Assembly: GCA_029265125.1 (NCBI GenBank)
Contig: JAJUJX010000014.1
Location: forward strand, 1 to 64,000
DNA from: Tolumonas sp008015085
Lineage (GTDB): Bacteria; Pseudomonadota; Gammaproteobacteria; Enterobacterales; Aeromonadaceae
Length of the DNA stretch: 64,000 bases
Direction of reading: 5' to 3'
Shown: positions 51,179-60,596 of the stretch, piece by piece
Numbering within the stretch: position 1 is the stretch's first letter
Layout: every line of letters begins with the position of its first letter
Translations under genes and position numbers: made by a program
Notes under the pieces: generated by a model
Databases searched by the model: none
What the model saw: only the letters and a program-made list of their open reading frames with translations
What the model was told of the DNA's origin: nothing

Positions 51179-51859
51179 ATGAAGTTGCGTGGTGTTGTCT
51201 TTGATTTCAACGGGGTTTTGCTATGGGATACGCATCTGCATGAACAGGCTTGGCAACTGTTTTCGAAACGTCTGCGTGGTCAGGCATTTACTGTCGAAGA
51301 GATGGACCTGCATGTACACGGCCGGAATAATTTGCATACGTTGACTTATCTGGCAGGGCGTGAGCTGACTGAACCGGAGTTGAAGTCTCTGATAGAGCAA
51401 AAAGAACGAACCTACCATGAGCTGGCGATAGCCGCAGGGGATCAATATCGTTTTTCTCCAGGGGCAATCTCGTTGCTGGGGCAACTGTCCAATCGGGAGA
51501 TTCCTTTCACCATTGCGACAGCTTCTCCAAAAATCAACGTTGATTTCTATTACCAGCAATTAGGGTTGGCCTGCTGGTTTGACAGATCAAAACTAGTCTA
51601 TGACGATGGTTCCCGCCCAGGGAAACCAGATCCGGCCCTGTTTTTGGCTGCTGCCAAACAGATCGAAACGCCGTTCAGTCAGTGTCTGTTAATTGAAGAT
51701 TCACTTTCTGGCCTGGAAGCAGCCAGACGCGGTGGTGCAGGTTATATTGTGGCTTTGGGGCCACAAGAGAAACATGAGCGTTTGCAGGCAACCGAAGGCG
51801 TCAATCAGGTTATTTCCCGGCTGGATGAGCTGGATGTTGCTGCGTTGTTTGATGAGTAG
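51179..51859 (+). CDS. HAD-family phosphatase (beta-phosphoglucomutase-like) with variant motif
   Basis: A 226-residue haloacid-dehalogenase enzyme with a helical cap (~15-85). Motif I reads VFDFNGVLLWD: nucleophile D9 is present, but the second aspartate of DxD is replaced by N11. Motif II is in TIATASPKINVDF, motif III lysine in GKPDPALFL and motif IV in IEDSLSGLEAA. Substrate is unknown; relatives act on sugar phosphates. The Asp to Asn change should affect the acid-base step, so activity may be altered. Confidence 0.85.
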   Translation: MKLRGVVFDFNGVLLWDTHLHEQAWQLFSKRLRGQAFTVEEMDLHVHGRNNLHTLTYLAGRELTEPELKSLIEQKERTYHELAIAAGDQYRFSPGAISLLGQLSNREIPFTIATASPKINVDFYYQQLGLACWFDRSKLVYDDGSRPGKPDPALFLAAAKQIETPFSQCLLIEDSLSGLEAARRGGAGYIVALGPQEKHERLQATEGVNQVISRLDELDVAALFDE

Positions 51860-51916
51860 TATTGCGTCATGGGAGATAAAGCAGGTCAGTTATATTTCTG
51901 ACCTGCCAGTACCCAC

Positions 51917-53470
51917 TTACAGGTAGTCTTCTGACTTACGATGTTGTAACCAGAGGCCGATGACTAAAGCCAGACCGCAGAAGATAAACAGTGGCACTGA
52001 TCCCCATCGGGTGTAAGGTGTGACGCCGGTGGTCGGTCTGGCGTCGACGCGGAGCACCTTCTGCTCAAACTGAGGCAGGATGCCAAGCGTTTTTCCCTGA
52101 TGATCAAAGACGACCGTGACACCGCTGTTGGTGGCCCGGACCACGGCTTTACCAAACTCCATCGCTCGCATGCGGGCAATTTCCATGTGCTGCCATGGAC
52201 CGCCGGAGGTGCCGAACCAGCTGTCATTAGACACATTCACAATAAACTGCGTATCGTCGTGAATGTTTTGTCGCAGTTCATCCGAATATTCCATTTCATA
52301 ACAGATTGACGTAGCAAATTTGTAACCGGCAGACATCAGGTTTTCCTGTACGGCATCGCCACGAGAGAACGAAGACATCGGCAGATCGAAGAGAGGTGCT
52401 ATCGGGCGTAGCAGATCACCAAATGGTACAAACTCACCAATTGGCAGCAGATGATGTTTATACCAGCGATTGCCTTGTCCGTATTGATAAGTTTGTTTGC
52501 CGTCTTTATCAATCAGGCCACTACCAATGACGCCGTTGTAGTAACGATCCTGTGATTGATCGTAATACTGGATACCGGTGATAAATCCGGTTTTCTGGCT
52601 ACGCAACGCATCATCAATATTGGTCATGAATTCGCGCATATCATTTTCCAACGCCGGTACTGCAGATTCCGGCCACACGATAATATCCGCGCCTTTGCTT
52701 TCCTTGGTCAGATCCAGGTAACGAACCAGGGTTGGCTTGATGAAGTTGGGATCCCACTTGGAGGACTGCGGAATATTCCCCTGTGCTAAGGCGAAATTGA
52801 CGGGTTCGCCCGGTGTGGTCCAGACTTTCTGTTGCAGACCGTAACCGGTAAAGAAGAGAACGGCAGGAACTAACAGCCACAATATTTGCCGTTTTTGCCA
52901 GCAGAGCAGGACAGCCGCAGCACTCCATAACACAGCTAAGGTGATACTCTGTACGCCGAATAATGGCGCAAACCCGGTCAGCCAGGTATCAATCTGGCTG
53001 TAGCCCAGCCACATCCAGGGGAAGCCGGTCATGACATGCCCCATCGACCAGTCGCTGATCAGCCATAACGCCGGGAAGGCCAGCAGCAGACGGGTAACGC
53101 CGTTTTTGGGAAACAGCCAGTTGAGTAATGCGGCGGCCAGTGCCGGATACAGTGAGAGATAAGCGCAAAGGATCGCGACCAGTGCAAATGCAGCTGGTAG
53201 AGGTATGCCGCCAAACTGGGTCATGCTGACATGGATCCACCACAAGCTGGGCAGGTTCATCGCCATGGCAAACAGCCAGGTCAGGCGGAAAGCGCGTTTT
53301 GCCGTTTGCTGATGTAAAGAGAGCAACAAGCCCAACATGGCAACAAAGGCTAACGGCCAGATTTTATAGGGGGCGAAAGCAGCACCACACAATAAGCCAG
53401 ACAACAACGCGCCCCAGAGAGCGCGTTGTGAAGCTGGACGGCGGAAACCGTCGGTATTATTCCAATTCAT
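51917..53470 (-). CDS. lnt: Apolipoprotein N-acyltransferase
   Basis: Adds the third acyl chain to the N-terminal Cys of lipoproteins at the inner membrane. 517 residues (E. coli 512). About seven TM helices (~17-200) precede a periplasmic nitrilase-like domain. Its catalytic triad is visible: Glu in WPESAVPAL, Lys in YKHHLLPIGEFVPF and Cys in SICYEMEY. It overlaps corC by 14 nt and ends the miaB-lnt cluster. Confidence 0.97.
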   Translation of the reverse strand: MNWNNTDGFRRPASQRALWGALLSGLLCGAAFAPYKIWPLAFVAMLGLLLSLHQQTAKRAFRLTWLFAMAMNLPSLWWIHVSMTQFGGIPLPAAFALVAILCAYLSLYPALAAALLNWLFPKNGVTRLLLAFPALWLISDWSMGHVMTGFPWMWLGYSQIDTWLTGFAPLFGVQSITLAVLWSAAAVLLCWQKRQILWLLVPAVLFFTGYGLQQKVWTTPGEPVNFALAQGNIPQSSKWDPNFIKPTLVRYLDLTKESKGADIIVWPESAVPALENDMREFMTNIDDALRSQKTGFITGIQYYDQSQDRYYNGVIGSGLIDKDGKQTYQYGQGNRWYKHHLLPIGEFVPFGDLLRPIAPLFDLPMSSFSRGDAVQENLMSAGYKFATSICYEMEYSDELRQNIHDDTQFIVNVSNDSWFGTSGGPWQHMEIARMRAMEFGKAVVRATNSGVTVVFDHQGKTLGILPQFEQKVLRVDARPTTGVTPYTRWGSVPLFIFCGLALVIGLWLQHRKSEDYL

Positions 53471-54338
53471 TATTATCTGTTCGCTGTTCAGGAAGAGTAA
53501 CTTGTAGCTGGATCAGGCGGCGGCGATCGACCTGTAGAATTTTGAAATCGAAGCCGGACAATTCAATATTTTCACCACGTTTTGGCAGATGGCCAAATCC
53601 GTGCATCACCAAGCCACCAATAGTATCGACATCATCATCGCTAAACTGACTGCTGAAATAGTCGTTGAAATCTTCAATCGGTGTCAGTGCGTTGACGGAG
53701 TAACGGTTAGCCTCTAACGGGCGGATCAACTGCTGCGCCTGTTCTTGGTCATCGTATTCATCTTCGATTTCACCGACGATCAGTTCCAGAATATCCTCGA
53801 TGGTTACCAGACCAGAGACACTGCCAAATTCATCCACAACAATTGCCATGTGATAGCGCTCCTGCTGGAACTCTTTTAGCAGCCGATCGACCCGCTTACT
53901 TTCTGGCACAACCACGGCTGGCCGCATAATTTTATCGAAATCGAAGGGTTCAGTGGTTAACCCAAAACCATAAGGCAGTAAATCTTTAGCCAGCAGAATG
54001 CCTTCGACATGATCTTTGTCTTCGTTGATGACCGGAAAGCGTGAATGCGCAGATTTAATGATCAACGGCAAAAAGGCAGAGACAGGCTGATCGCGGCGAA
54101 TCGTGATCATTTGCGTACGGGGGATCATGATATCCCGCACCCGCAGTTCGGATACTTCCAGTACGCCTTCAATCATCGCTTTGGTATCTTCATCGATGAC
54201 GTCGCGTTCTTCAGCATCCTGAATTACTTCGACCAGATCATTACGATCTTTCGGTTCACCTTGAAACAAATGGCTTAGGCGTTCTAACCATTTTTTCCGT
54301 GGTGAACCGTGACTAGTATGAGGGTTGTCATCACTCAT
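53457..54338 (-). CDS. corC: CorC, CBS-domain protein
   Basis: A 293-residue cytoplasmic protein (YbeX) implicated in magnesium/cobalt efflux. Two CBS domains: the first around MIPRTQMITIRRDQPVSAF (~70-125), the second around YHMAIVVDEFGSVSGLVTIED (~140-190). A C-terminal CorC_HlyC transporter-associated domain (~205-285, DVDTIGGLVMHGFGHLP) follows. E. coli YbeX is also linked to ribosome metabolism, fitting the neighbours ybeY and ybeZ. Confidence 0.95.
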   Translation of the reverse strand: MSDDNPHTSHGSPRKKWLERLSHLFQGEPKDRNDLVEVIQDAEERDVIDEDTKAMIEGVLEVSELRVRDIMIPRTQMITIRRDQPVSAFLPLIIKSAHSRFPVINEDKDHVEGILLAKDLLPYGFGLTTEPFDFDKIMRPAVVVPESKRVDRLLKEFQQERYHMAIVVDEFGSVSGLVTIEDILELIVGEIEDEYDDQEQAQQLIRPLEANRYSVNALTPIEDFNDYFSSQFSDDDVDTIGGLVMHGFGHLPKRGENIELSGFDFKILQVDRRRLIQLQVTLPEQRTDNNELE

Positions 54339-54352
54339 GATGTCATTAATCC

Positions 54353-54820
54353 TTAAATTTCATCATCTTTATAGGGATCAGGATAACCGAGAGCTTGCAT
54401 GAACTCTTTTTCCAATGCTTCCATCTCTTCGGCTTCGTCATCTTCTATATGGTCATAACCAAGTAAATGCAAGCTACCATGAATCACCATGTGCGCCCAG
54501 TGGGATTCCAGTGTCTTTTCCTGCTCTTTAGCTTCCAGCTCTACAACCTGACGGCAAATGATCAGATCGCCTAGCAGCGGGAAGTCTTCTACGCCTGGCG
54601 GGCATTCAAACGGAAACGAGAGCACGTTTGTCGGTTTATCCTTTCCCCGGTAAGTCAGGTTCAGTTCATGACTTTCGGGTTCATCCACCAGACGAATAGT
54701 GACTTCGGCTTCCTGCTGGAATGGTAGAACGGCTGTGTCCAGCCATTGCTGAAATTGGGCTTCTGAAGGTAGACCTGCCGTGTCAGCACAGGCCAGTTGC
54801 AGATCAAGCGTGATGCTCAT
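54353..54820 (-). CDS. ybeY: Endoribonuclease YbeY
   Basis: A zinc-dependent RNase needed for 16S rRNA 3'-end maturation and ribosome quality control. 155 residues (E. coli 155). The metal motif H-x3-H-x5-H is in HGSLHLLGYDH. The conserved TYRGKDKPTNVLSFPFECP segment is present. It overlaps ybeZ by 4 nt. Confidence 0.97.
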   Translation of the reverse strand: MSITLDLQLACADTAGLPSEAQFQQWLDTAVLPFQQEAEVTIRLVDEPESHELNLTYRGKDKPTNVLSFPFECPPGVEDFPLLGDLIICRQVVELEAKEQEKTLESHWAHMVIHGSLHLLGYDHIEDDEAEEMEALEKEFMQALGYPDPYKDDEI

Positions 54821-55869
54821 GACGATGATTCCTCGCGGCCTGCTGTTTTACTTTCAGCGGCTGCTTTTTGTTGTTCAAATTTTTCGTAAGCCTGCACGAT
54901 GCGTGCGACAACCGGATGACGAACCACATCAGTGGCCTGGAAGAAATTAAAAGACAGTCCATCCACACCATTCAGAACTTCGATAGAGTGGCGCAGACCC
55001 GATTTCACGTTCCTAGGCAGGTCAATCTGGGTGATGTCACCGGTAATGACAGCTTTGGAATTAAAACCAATACGTGTCAGGAACATCTTCATCTGCTCGA
55101 CCGTGGTGTTCTGACCTTCGTCGAGAATGATAAAGGCATCGTTCAGAGTACGGCCGCGCATGTAAGCAAGCGGCGCAATCTCGATGACGTTGCGCTCGAT
55201 CAGTTTTTCTACCCGTTCAAAACCCAGCATCTCAAACAGCGCGTCGTAAAGCGGACGCAGATACGGATCGACCTTCTGGCTGAGATCGCCGGGCAGAAAG
55301 CCCAGTTTCTCACCGGCTTCAACGGCAGGGCGGGTCAGCAGGATACGTCGGATCTCCTGACGCTCCAGCGCATCCACCGCTGCAGCAACCGCCAGATAGG
55401 TTTTACCGGTACCGGCCGGGCCAATACCAAAGGTAATATCATGCGTGACGATATTATTGATGTACTGCGCCTGATTCGGCGAACGTGGTTTGACCATGCC
55501 ACGTTTGGTTTTGATGTTCATCTCTTTGCCATGCGAAACGGCATACGGTGATGTGTCAGTCTCTTCGTTTTGTTCCAGCATATGGCACTGCTGAATCGCC
55601 AGATGGACTTGATCTGGTGTCAGGTCAACGACTTTCTGACCCCGAACCGGTTGGGTGTCGACATACAGCTGCTTGAGTAGATCCACAACCACCAATGCGA
55701 CATTGCCTTTACCGACCACCTGAAAATGGTTGTTGCGGTAAATGATCTCAACCCCCATACGGCGTTCAATCTGTTTGATATTGTCGTCAAAAGGGCCGCA
55801 CAAACTGGCGAGGCGCTGACTGTCGGCAGGTTCAAGATGAATATCGAGGGTAGCAATCTGTCTGCTCAT
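54817..55869 (-). CDS. ybeZ: PhoH-like ATPase YbeZ
   Basis: A 350-residue PhoH-family P-loop ATPase that works with YbeY in RNA processing. Walker A FGIGPAGTGKTYLAVA and Walker B FIILDEGQNTTVEQMK are clear; TRIGFNSKAVITGDITQIDL follows. An N-terminal ~110-residue RNA-binding-like domain precedes the ATPase. Cotranscribed with miaB upstream and ybeY downstream. Confidence 0.96.
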   Translation of the reverse strand: MSRQIATLDIHLEPADSQRLASLCGPFDDNIKQIERRMGVEIIYRNNHFQVVGKGNVALVVVDLLKQLYVDTQPVRGQKVVDLTPDQVHLAIQQCHMLEQNEETDTSPYAVSHGKEMNIKTKRGMVKPRSPNQAQYINNIVTHDITFGIGPAGTGKTYLAVAAAVDALERQEIRRILLTRPAVEAGEKLGFLPGDLSQKVDPYLRPLYDALFEMLGFERVEKLIERNVIEIAPLAYMRGRTLNDAFIILDEGQNTTVEQMKMFLTRIGFNSKAVITGDITQIDLPRNVKSGLRHSIEVLNGVDGLSFNFFQATDVVRHPVVARIVQAYEKFEQQKAAAESKTAGREESSS

Positions 55870-55891
55870 GAAGTTCCTCTTCAGGATAAAA

Positions 55892-55910
55892 GGCCACCCT
55901 AACGGTGGCC
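55892..55910 (-). terminator. Hairpin between miaB and ybeZ
   Basis: GGCCACC pairs with GGTGGCC around a 5-nt loop. On the minus strand it is followed by TTTTATCC. It is probably a partial terminator that lowers ybeZ expression relative to miaB. Confidence 0.7.
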
Positions 55911-55924
55911 TGCATAATCAGCAA

Positions 55925-57355
55925 TCAAGGACGGAACTGAGCCACACCCAGGTCATCCGCCACACCATCAGGGCGACGGGCCAGAATGTCAGCCGGTTTG
56001 ACGGACTGACGCAGATCCATTTCCGCTTCAGTACGCACGATCGTGCCGCGCAGTGAATGCGGTAAGGCTTCGGTAATTTCTACATCGACGAACTGGCCAA
56101 TCAGACGGGCATCACCGGCAAAGTTCACGACGCGGTTATTTTCGGTACGGCCCCGCAGTTCCATAATGTTCTGGCTGGATGGTCCTTCCACCAGAATGCG
56201 TTGTACCGTGCCGTGCATCTGACGGCTGTATTGCATCGCTTGATTATTGATCGTCTGCTGTAAGCGATACAGACGTTCTTTTTTCACCTCCATCGGGGTA
56301 TCGTCCGGCATATCGGCTGCCGGTGTCCCTGGACGGGCACTGAAAATAAAGCTGTAACTGGTGTCGAACTGCACCTCTTCAATCAGCTTCATGGTTCTTT
56401 CGAAATCATCGTCAGACTCGCCAGGGAAACCCACGATAAAGTCGGAGCTGATCAGAATATCCGGACGCACCGCTTTCAGCTTGCGGATCTTCGATTTGTA
56501 TTCCAGCGCGGTATGCGGACGTTTCATCATGGTCAGGATCTTGTCTGAACCACTTTGCACCGGCAGATGCAGGAAACTCACCAGTTCCGGTGTGTCTTTA
56601 TAGACCTCGATGATGTCATCGGTAAATTCGATCGGATGGCTGGTGGTGTAACGAATACGGTCGATGCCATCGATCGCGGCAACCAGACGCAGCAGCTGTG
56701 CGAAAGAGCAAATGCTTCCATCGTGTGTTTCGCCGCGATAAGCATTCACGTTCTGACCGAGCAGGTTGACTTCTCGCACACCCTGTTCAGCCAGCTGGGC
56801 AATTTCATACAGCACATCATCCAACGGACGGCTGACTTCTTCACCACGGGTGTAAGGCACGACGCAGTAAGTACAGTATTTGGAACAGCCTTCCATGATG
56901 GAAACATAGGCCGTCGGGCCTTCGGCACGCGGTTCTGGTAGGTTGTCGAATTTTTCGATCTCAGGGAAGGAGACATCCACCTGTGCGCCATGGCCTTCTT
57001 TGACCTGTTTGATCATGGCTGGCAGTCGGTGCAATGTTTGCGGGCCGAAAACCACATCAACATTCGGTGCGCGGGAGCGGATCGCTTTACCTTCCTGCGA
57101 AGCCACACAACCGCCGACCGCGATCACCAGCTCCGGATTTTTCTTTTTCAGTTCTTTCCAGCGGCCTAACTGATGAAACAGTTTTTCCTGTGCCTTTTCA
57201 CGGATCGAACAGGTATTCAATACCAGCAGGTCAGCTTCTTCCGGAAGCTCAGTGGTTTCATAACCCAGTGAACTGGTCAACAAATCTACCATTTTGGCCG
57301 AGTCGTACTCGTTCATCTGGCAGCCCCAGGTTTTGATATGCAGTTTCTTGCTCAT
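55925..57355 (-). CDS. miaB: tRNA-2-methylthio-N6-dimethylallyladenosine synthase
   Basis: A radical-SAM methylthiotransferase acting on i6A37 of tRNAs reading U-starting codons. 476 residues (E. coli 474). The N-terminal MTTase domain has three cluster cysteines in KTWGCQMNEYDS, LNTCSIREKA and AVGGCVASQEG. The radical-SAM CxxxCxxC is in EGCSKYCTYCVVPYTRG. A TRAM domain (~380-445) ends the conserved part. It heads the miaB-ybeZ-ybeY-corC-lnt operon. Confidence 0.97.
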   Translation of the reverse strand: MSKKLHIKTWGCQMNEYDSAKMVDLLTSSLGYETTELPEEADLLVLNTCSIREKAQEKLFHQLGRWKELKKKNPELVIAVGGCVASQEGKAIRSRAPNVDVVFGPQTLHRLPAMIKQVKEGHGAQVDVSFPEIEKFDNLPEPRAEGPTAYVSIMEGCSKYCTYCVVPYTRGEEVSRPLDDVLYEIAQLAEQGVREVNLLGQNVNAYRGETHDGSICSFAQLLRLVAAIDGIDRIRYTTSHPIEFTDDIIEVYKDTPELVSFLHLPVQSGSDKILTMMKRPHTALEYKSKIRKLKAVRPDILISSDFIVGFPGESDDDFERTMKLIEEVQFDTSYSFIFSARPGTPAADMPDDTPMEVKKERLYRLQQTINNQAMQYSRQMHGTVQRILVEGPSSQNIMELRGRTENNRVVNFAGDARLIGQFVDVEITEALPHSLRGTIVRTEAEMDLRQSVKPADILARRPDGVADDLGVAQFRP

Positions 57356-57496
57356 GGATTGCTTGGCTGACTCACTATTAACAAAGACGCAGTATTCTAC
57401 TTGGTTAGTCAGGTACTGACTATATTTGCGGCTTTAAGCTGACCGAAATTCACATCTTTCCTCGCAATTGGATGACGGAATCCCTGCGGATGCTAG

Positions 57497-57525
57497 TTAT
57501 CAGCGCGCCGACTTTCCTCTATAAT
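57497..57525 (+). promoter_or_regulatory. Sigma-70 promoter for the FmdB-aspS genes
   Basis: TTATCA and a consensus TATAAT are 17 bp apart, ending 36 nt before the ATG at 57562. Confidence 0.65.
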
Positions 57526-57561
57526 ACGCGGTCTTTTGTGGAACTATCGTAGGTGAACACT

Positions 57562-57816
57562 ATGCCAATGTATCAGTATGAATGTACGCATTGTGGCCAT
57601 CAGCTAGCGAAACTGCAGAAAATGTCTGATGCGCCGCTGGTGGATTGTCCGGCCTGCTCTCAGGCAGGACTGAAAAAGTTACTCTCTGCACCGGGCTTTC
57701 GCTTAAAAGGCGGTGGCTGGTATGAAACTGATTTTAAAACCGGTACTAAAAAGAATCTGGCAAGTTGTGATTCAGCGCAGGGCGGATGCAAAGGGTGTCC
57801 GGCCGCTGGCGAATAA
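57562..57816 (+). CDS. FmdB-family zinc ribbon protein
   Basis: An 84-residue protein whose first ~45 residues form the FmdB zinc ribbon: PMYQYECTHCGHQL followed by a second pair in VDCPACSQAGL. GFRLKGGGWYETDF is the family's conserved linker. A second cysteine cluster (SCDSAQGGCKGCPAAG) lies at the C terminus. FmdB was named for a putative regulator of formamidase, but the function of these small proteins is unknown. A ribosome site AGGTG precedes ATG 57562. It is 57 nt before aspS. Confidence 0.9.
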   Translation: MPMYQYECTHCGHQLAKLQKMSDAPLVDCPACSQAGLKKLLSAPGFRLKGGGWYETDFKTGTKKNLASCDSAQGGCKGCPAAGE

Positions 57817-57826
57817 TTAAATGAGA

Positions 57827-57849
57827 ACTCCGGCAGAGAAACCGGAGTT
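57827..57849 (+). terminator. Hairpin between the FmdB-like gene and aspS
   Basis: AACTCCGG pairs perfectly with CCGGAGTT around a 7-nt loop, followed by ATAAATTC. It may attenuate or stabilise. Confidence 0.5.
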
Positions 57850-57873
57850 ATAAATTCAGTAAAGGAATTAATC

Positions 57874-59640
57874 ATGCGTAGCATTTACTGTGGTCAGGTG
57901 ACAAGCAGCCATGTCGAACAGACCGTAACCCTGTGTGGTTGGGTGCACCGCCGTCGTGATCTCGGCGGTCTGATTTTTATCGACATGCGTGATCGTGAAG
58001 GCATTGTTCAGGTGTTCTTTGATCCGGATAAACCGGAAGCGTTCGCCCTGGCTTCAGAGCTGCGTAATGAATTCTGTATTCGTGTGACCGGTGTGGTGCG
58101 TGCCCGTCCGGAAAGCCAGATCAATAAAGACATGGCAACCGGTGAAATCGAAGTGTTCGCACATGGCCTGGAAATCATTAACCGCGCAGAGCCGTTGCCG
58201 CTGGATTTCAACCAGACCAACACCGAAGAACAGCGCCTGAAATACCGTTATCTGGATCTGCGTCGTCCGGAAATGGCGGCTTCCCTGAAAACTCGTGCCC
58301 GTATTACCAGCTTTGTGCGCCGTTATATGGATGAGCATGGTTTCCTCGACATCGAAACCCCAATGCTGACCAAAGCCACGCCAGAAGGCGCACGTGATTA
58401 TCTGGTGCCAAGTCGTGTGCACAAAGGCAAATTCTATGCGTTGCCGCAATCACCTCAGCTATTCAAACAGCTGCTGATGATGTCTGGTTTCGACCGTTAC
58501 TATCAGATCGTGAAATGCTTCCGTGATGAAGATCTGCGTGCAGATCGTCAGCCGGAATTCACCCAGATCGATGTGGAAACCTCATTCCTGAACGCTGAAC
58601 AAGTGCGTGAACTGATGGAAACACTGATCCGCGGTCTGTGGCAGAACATCATCGGTGTTGATTTGGGCCAGTTCCCAATCATGACTTTCGACGAAGCGAT
58701 GCGTCGCTACGGTTCTGACAAACCGGATCTGCGTAACCCAATGGAAATGGTTGACGTTGCTGATCTGCTGAAAGACGTCGCGTTTGCAGTATTTGCGGGC
58801 CCGGCTAACGATCCGAAAGGTCGTGTGGCAGCCTTGCGCGTACCGGGTGGTGCACAGCTTTCCCGTAAACAGATTGATGAATACACCCAGTTCGTCGCTA
58901 TCTATGGCGCGAAAGGTCTGGCATGGATGAAAGTCAATCAGGCTGCTAACGGTCTGGAAGGCGTGCAATCTCCGGTGGCTAAATTCCTGAATGATGAGAT
59001 CGTTCGTGAAATTCTGGCGCGTACCGGCGCACAGGATGGCGACATCATCTTCTTCGGTGCCGATAGTAAGAAAGTGGTGTGTGATGCCATTGGTGCACTG
59101 CGTCTGAAAGTAGGCCGCGATCTGGGTCTGGTGGAAAACTGCTGGAAGCCACTGTGGGTCATCGACTTCCCGATGTTTGAAGAGGACGGCGAAGGCGGTG
59201 TGACTGCAATGCACCATCCGTTCACTGCACCGAAAGATTTCACTCCGGCACAGCTGGAAGCTGATCCGCTGGCCGCTTACGCGAATGCCTACGACATGGT
59301 CATCAACGGCTACGAAGTCGGTGGTGGTTCCGTGCGTATTCACCGTGGCGATATGCAGCAGGCTGTATTCCGTACCATCGGTATCAACGAGTCTGAGCAG
59401 AAAGAGAAGTTCGGCTTCCTGCTGGATGCACTGAAATTCGGTACGCCACCACATGCTGGTTTAGCGTTTGGTTTAGATCGTCTGACTATGCTGCTGACCG
59501 GCACCGATAACATTCGTGACGTGATTGCGTTCCCGAAAACCACGGCTGCCGCGTGTCTGATGACTGATGCACCAAGCTTTGCCAACCAGCAGCAGCTGAC
59601 TGAGCTGGCAATTCAGACTACCGTGAAGTCTGACGAATAA
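57874..59640 (+). CDS. aspS: Aspartyl-tRNA synthetase
   Basis: Charges tRNA-Asp. 588 residues (E. coli 590), the bacterial type. The N-terminal OB anticodon domain has VTLCGWVHRRRDLGGLIFID. Class II motif 2 is KCFRDEDLRADRQPEFTQID and motif 3 GLAFGLDRLTMLLTG. The bacterial GAD insertion lies at ~290-420. ATG 57874 follows AAAGGAA. Confidence 0.97.
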   Translation: MRSIYCGQVTSSHVEQTVTLCGWVHRRRDLGGLIFIDMRDREGIVQVFFDPDKPEAFALASELRNEFCIRVTGVVRARPESQINKDMATGEIEVFAHGLEIINRAEPLPLDFNQTNTEEQRLKYRYLDLRRPEMAASLKTRARITSFVRRYMDEHGFLDIETPMLTKATPEGARDYLVPSRVHKGKFYALPQSPQLFKQLLMMSGFDRYYQIVKCFRDEDLRADRQPEFTQIDVETSFLNAEQVRELMETLIRGLWQNIIGVDLGQFPIMTFDEAMRRYGSDKPDLRNPMEMVDVADLLKDVAFAVFAGPANDPKGRVAALRVPGGAQLSRKQIDEYTQFVAIYGAKGLAWMKVNQAANGLEGVQSPVAKFLNDEIVREILARTGAQDGDIIFFGADSKKVVCDAIGALRLKVGRDLGLVENCWKPLWVIDFPMFEEDGEGGVTAMHHPFTAPKDFTPAQLEADPLAAYANAYDMVINGYEVGGGSVRIHRGDMQQAVFRTIGINESEQKEKFGFLLDALKFGTPPHAGLAFGLDRLTMLLTGTDNIRDVIAFPKTTAAACLMTDAPSFANQQQLTELAIQTTVKSDE

Positions 59641-59667
59641 TTTTGTTTTCCGGATAACGCGGCTTTT

Positions 59668-59689
59668 GTGGCGGGTTTGCTACCGCCAC
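59668..59689 (+). terminator. Hairpin between aspS and yebC
   Basis: GTGGCGG pairs with CCGCCAC around an 8-nt loop. No T tract follows, so read-through into yebC is likely. Confidence 0.45.
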
Positions 59690-59748
59690 CACGTTACCCA
59701 CTGATTTTAGCTGATAGATTCAGCGTCAATTTTTATCAGGAGAGAGTT

Positions 59749-60492
59749 ATGGCAGGTCACAGTAAGTGGGCCAACATTAAACACCGTAAAGCGGCTCAGG
59801 ACGCGAAGCGCGGTAAGTTGTTTACTAAAATGATCCGTGAAATCACCACTGCAGCCCGTCTGGGTGGCCCGGATGCCGGTTCAAACCCACGTCTGCGTGC
59901 TGCGGTTGCTGCTGCACTGTCTATCAACATGACTCGCGATACTGTTGATCGTGCGATCAAGCGTGGTGCTGGCGGCGATGATGGCGTTGAGCTGGAAACC
60001 CTGGTGTATGAAGGTTATGGCCCGGCTGGCACTGCGGTGATGGTTGAATGTATGACAGACAACCGTAACCGTACCGTATCTGGTGTACGTCATGCTTTCA
60101 CTAAGAGCGGTGGCTCACTGGGCACTGATGGTTCGGTGTCTTATCTGTTTACCAAAAAGGGCGTGATCTCGTTTGCTGAAGGTGATGAAGACGCCATCAT
60201 GGAAGCGGCGCTGGAAGCGGGTGCGGATGATGTCGAAACTAACGAAGATGGTTCTATCGACGTTTATACTTCACCGGCTGACTTCGGCTCCGTGCTGGAT
60301 GGTTTAGAAGCGGCTGGTTTCAAACCAGATAACGCGGCGGTCAGCATGATCCCGAGCACCGAAGTGGATCTGAACGCTGAAGATGCACCGAAACTGATGA
60401 AACTGATCGACATGCTGGAAGATCTGGATGACGTGCAGGAAGTGTATCATAACGGCACCATGTCTGATGAAGTTGCGGCTGCACTGGAATAA
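59749..60492 (+). CDS. yebC: YebC/PmpR family transcriptional regulator
   Basis: A 247-residue cytoplasmic protein (E. coli 246) starting AGHSKWANIKHRKAAQDAKRG, the family signature. Three-domain YebC proteins are reported as DNA-binding regulators, and relatives aid translation of proline-rich stretches. GGAGAGAG precedes ATG 59749; the frame is open about 80 nt upstream but non-conserved. It leads into ruvC as in E. coli. Confidence 0.95.
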   Translation: MAGHSKWANIKHRKAAQDAKRGKLFTKMIREITTAARLGGPDAGSNPRLRAAVAAALSINMTRDTVDRAIKRGAGGDDGVELETLVYEGYGPAGTAVMVECMTDNRNRTVSGVRHAFTKSGGSLGTDGSVSYLFTKKGVISFAEGDEDAIMEAALEAGADDVETNEDGSIDVYTSPADFGSVLDGLEAAGFKPDNAAVSMIPSTEVDLNAEDAPKLMKLIDMLEDLDDVQEVYHNGTMSDEVAAALE

Positions 60493-60509
60493 GCATTTCT
60501 GATGTTCAG

Positions 60510-60538
60510 AAAAAGGAGCTACGGCTCCTTTTTCTTTT
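60510..60538 (+). terminator. yebC terminator
   Basis: AAAAAGGAGC pairs with GCTCCTTTTT around a TACG loop, followed by CTTTTT. Confidence 0.9.
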
Positions 60539-60596
60539 TGGCTTTATTGCTGGCGTGCTAATCTGCCGCCAGAAACTCTTTTCGGTTTATATCGTT

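Noticed and set aside
54868..55551. A 227-codon plus-strand open frame antisense to ybeZ
   Set aside because: It is a shadow of the conserved PhoH-like gene; no known motif is visible.
58582..59454. A 290-codon minus-strand open frame antisense to aspS
   Set aside because: It lies wholly within the certain aspS gene and has no family resemblance or ribosome site.
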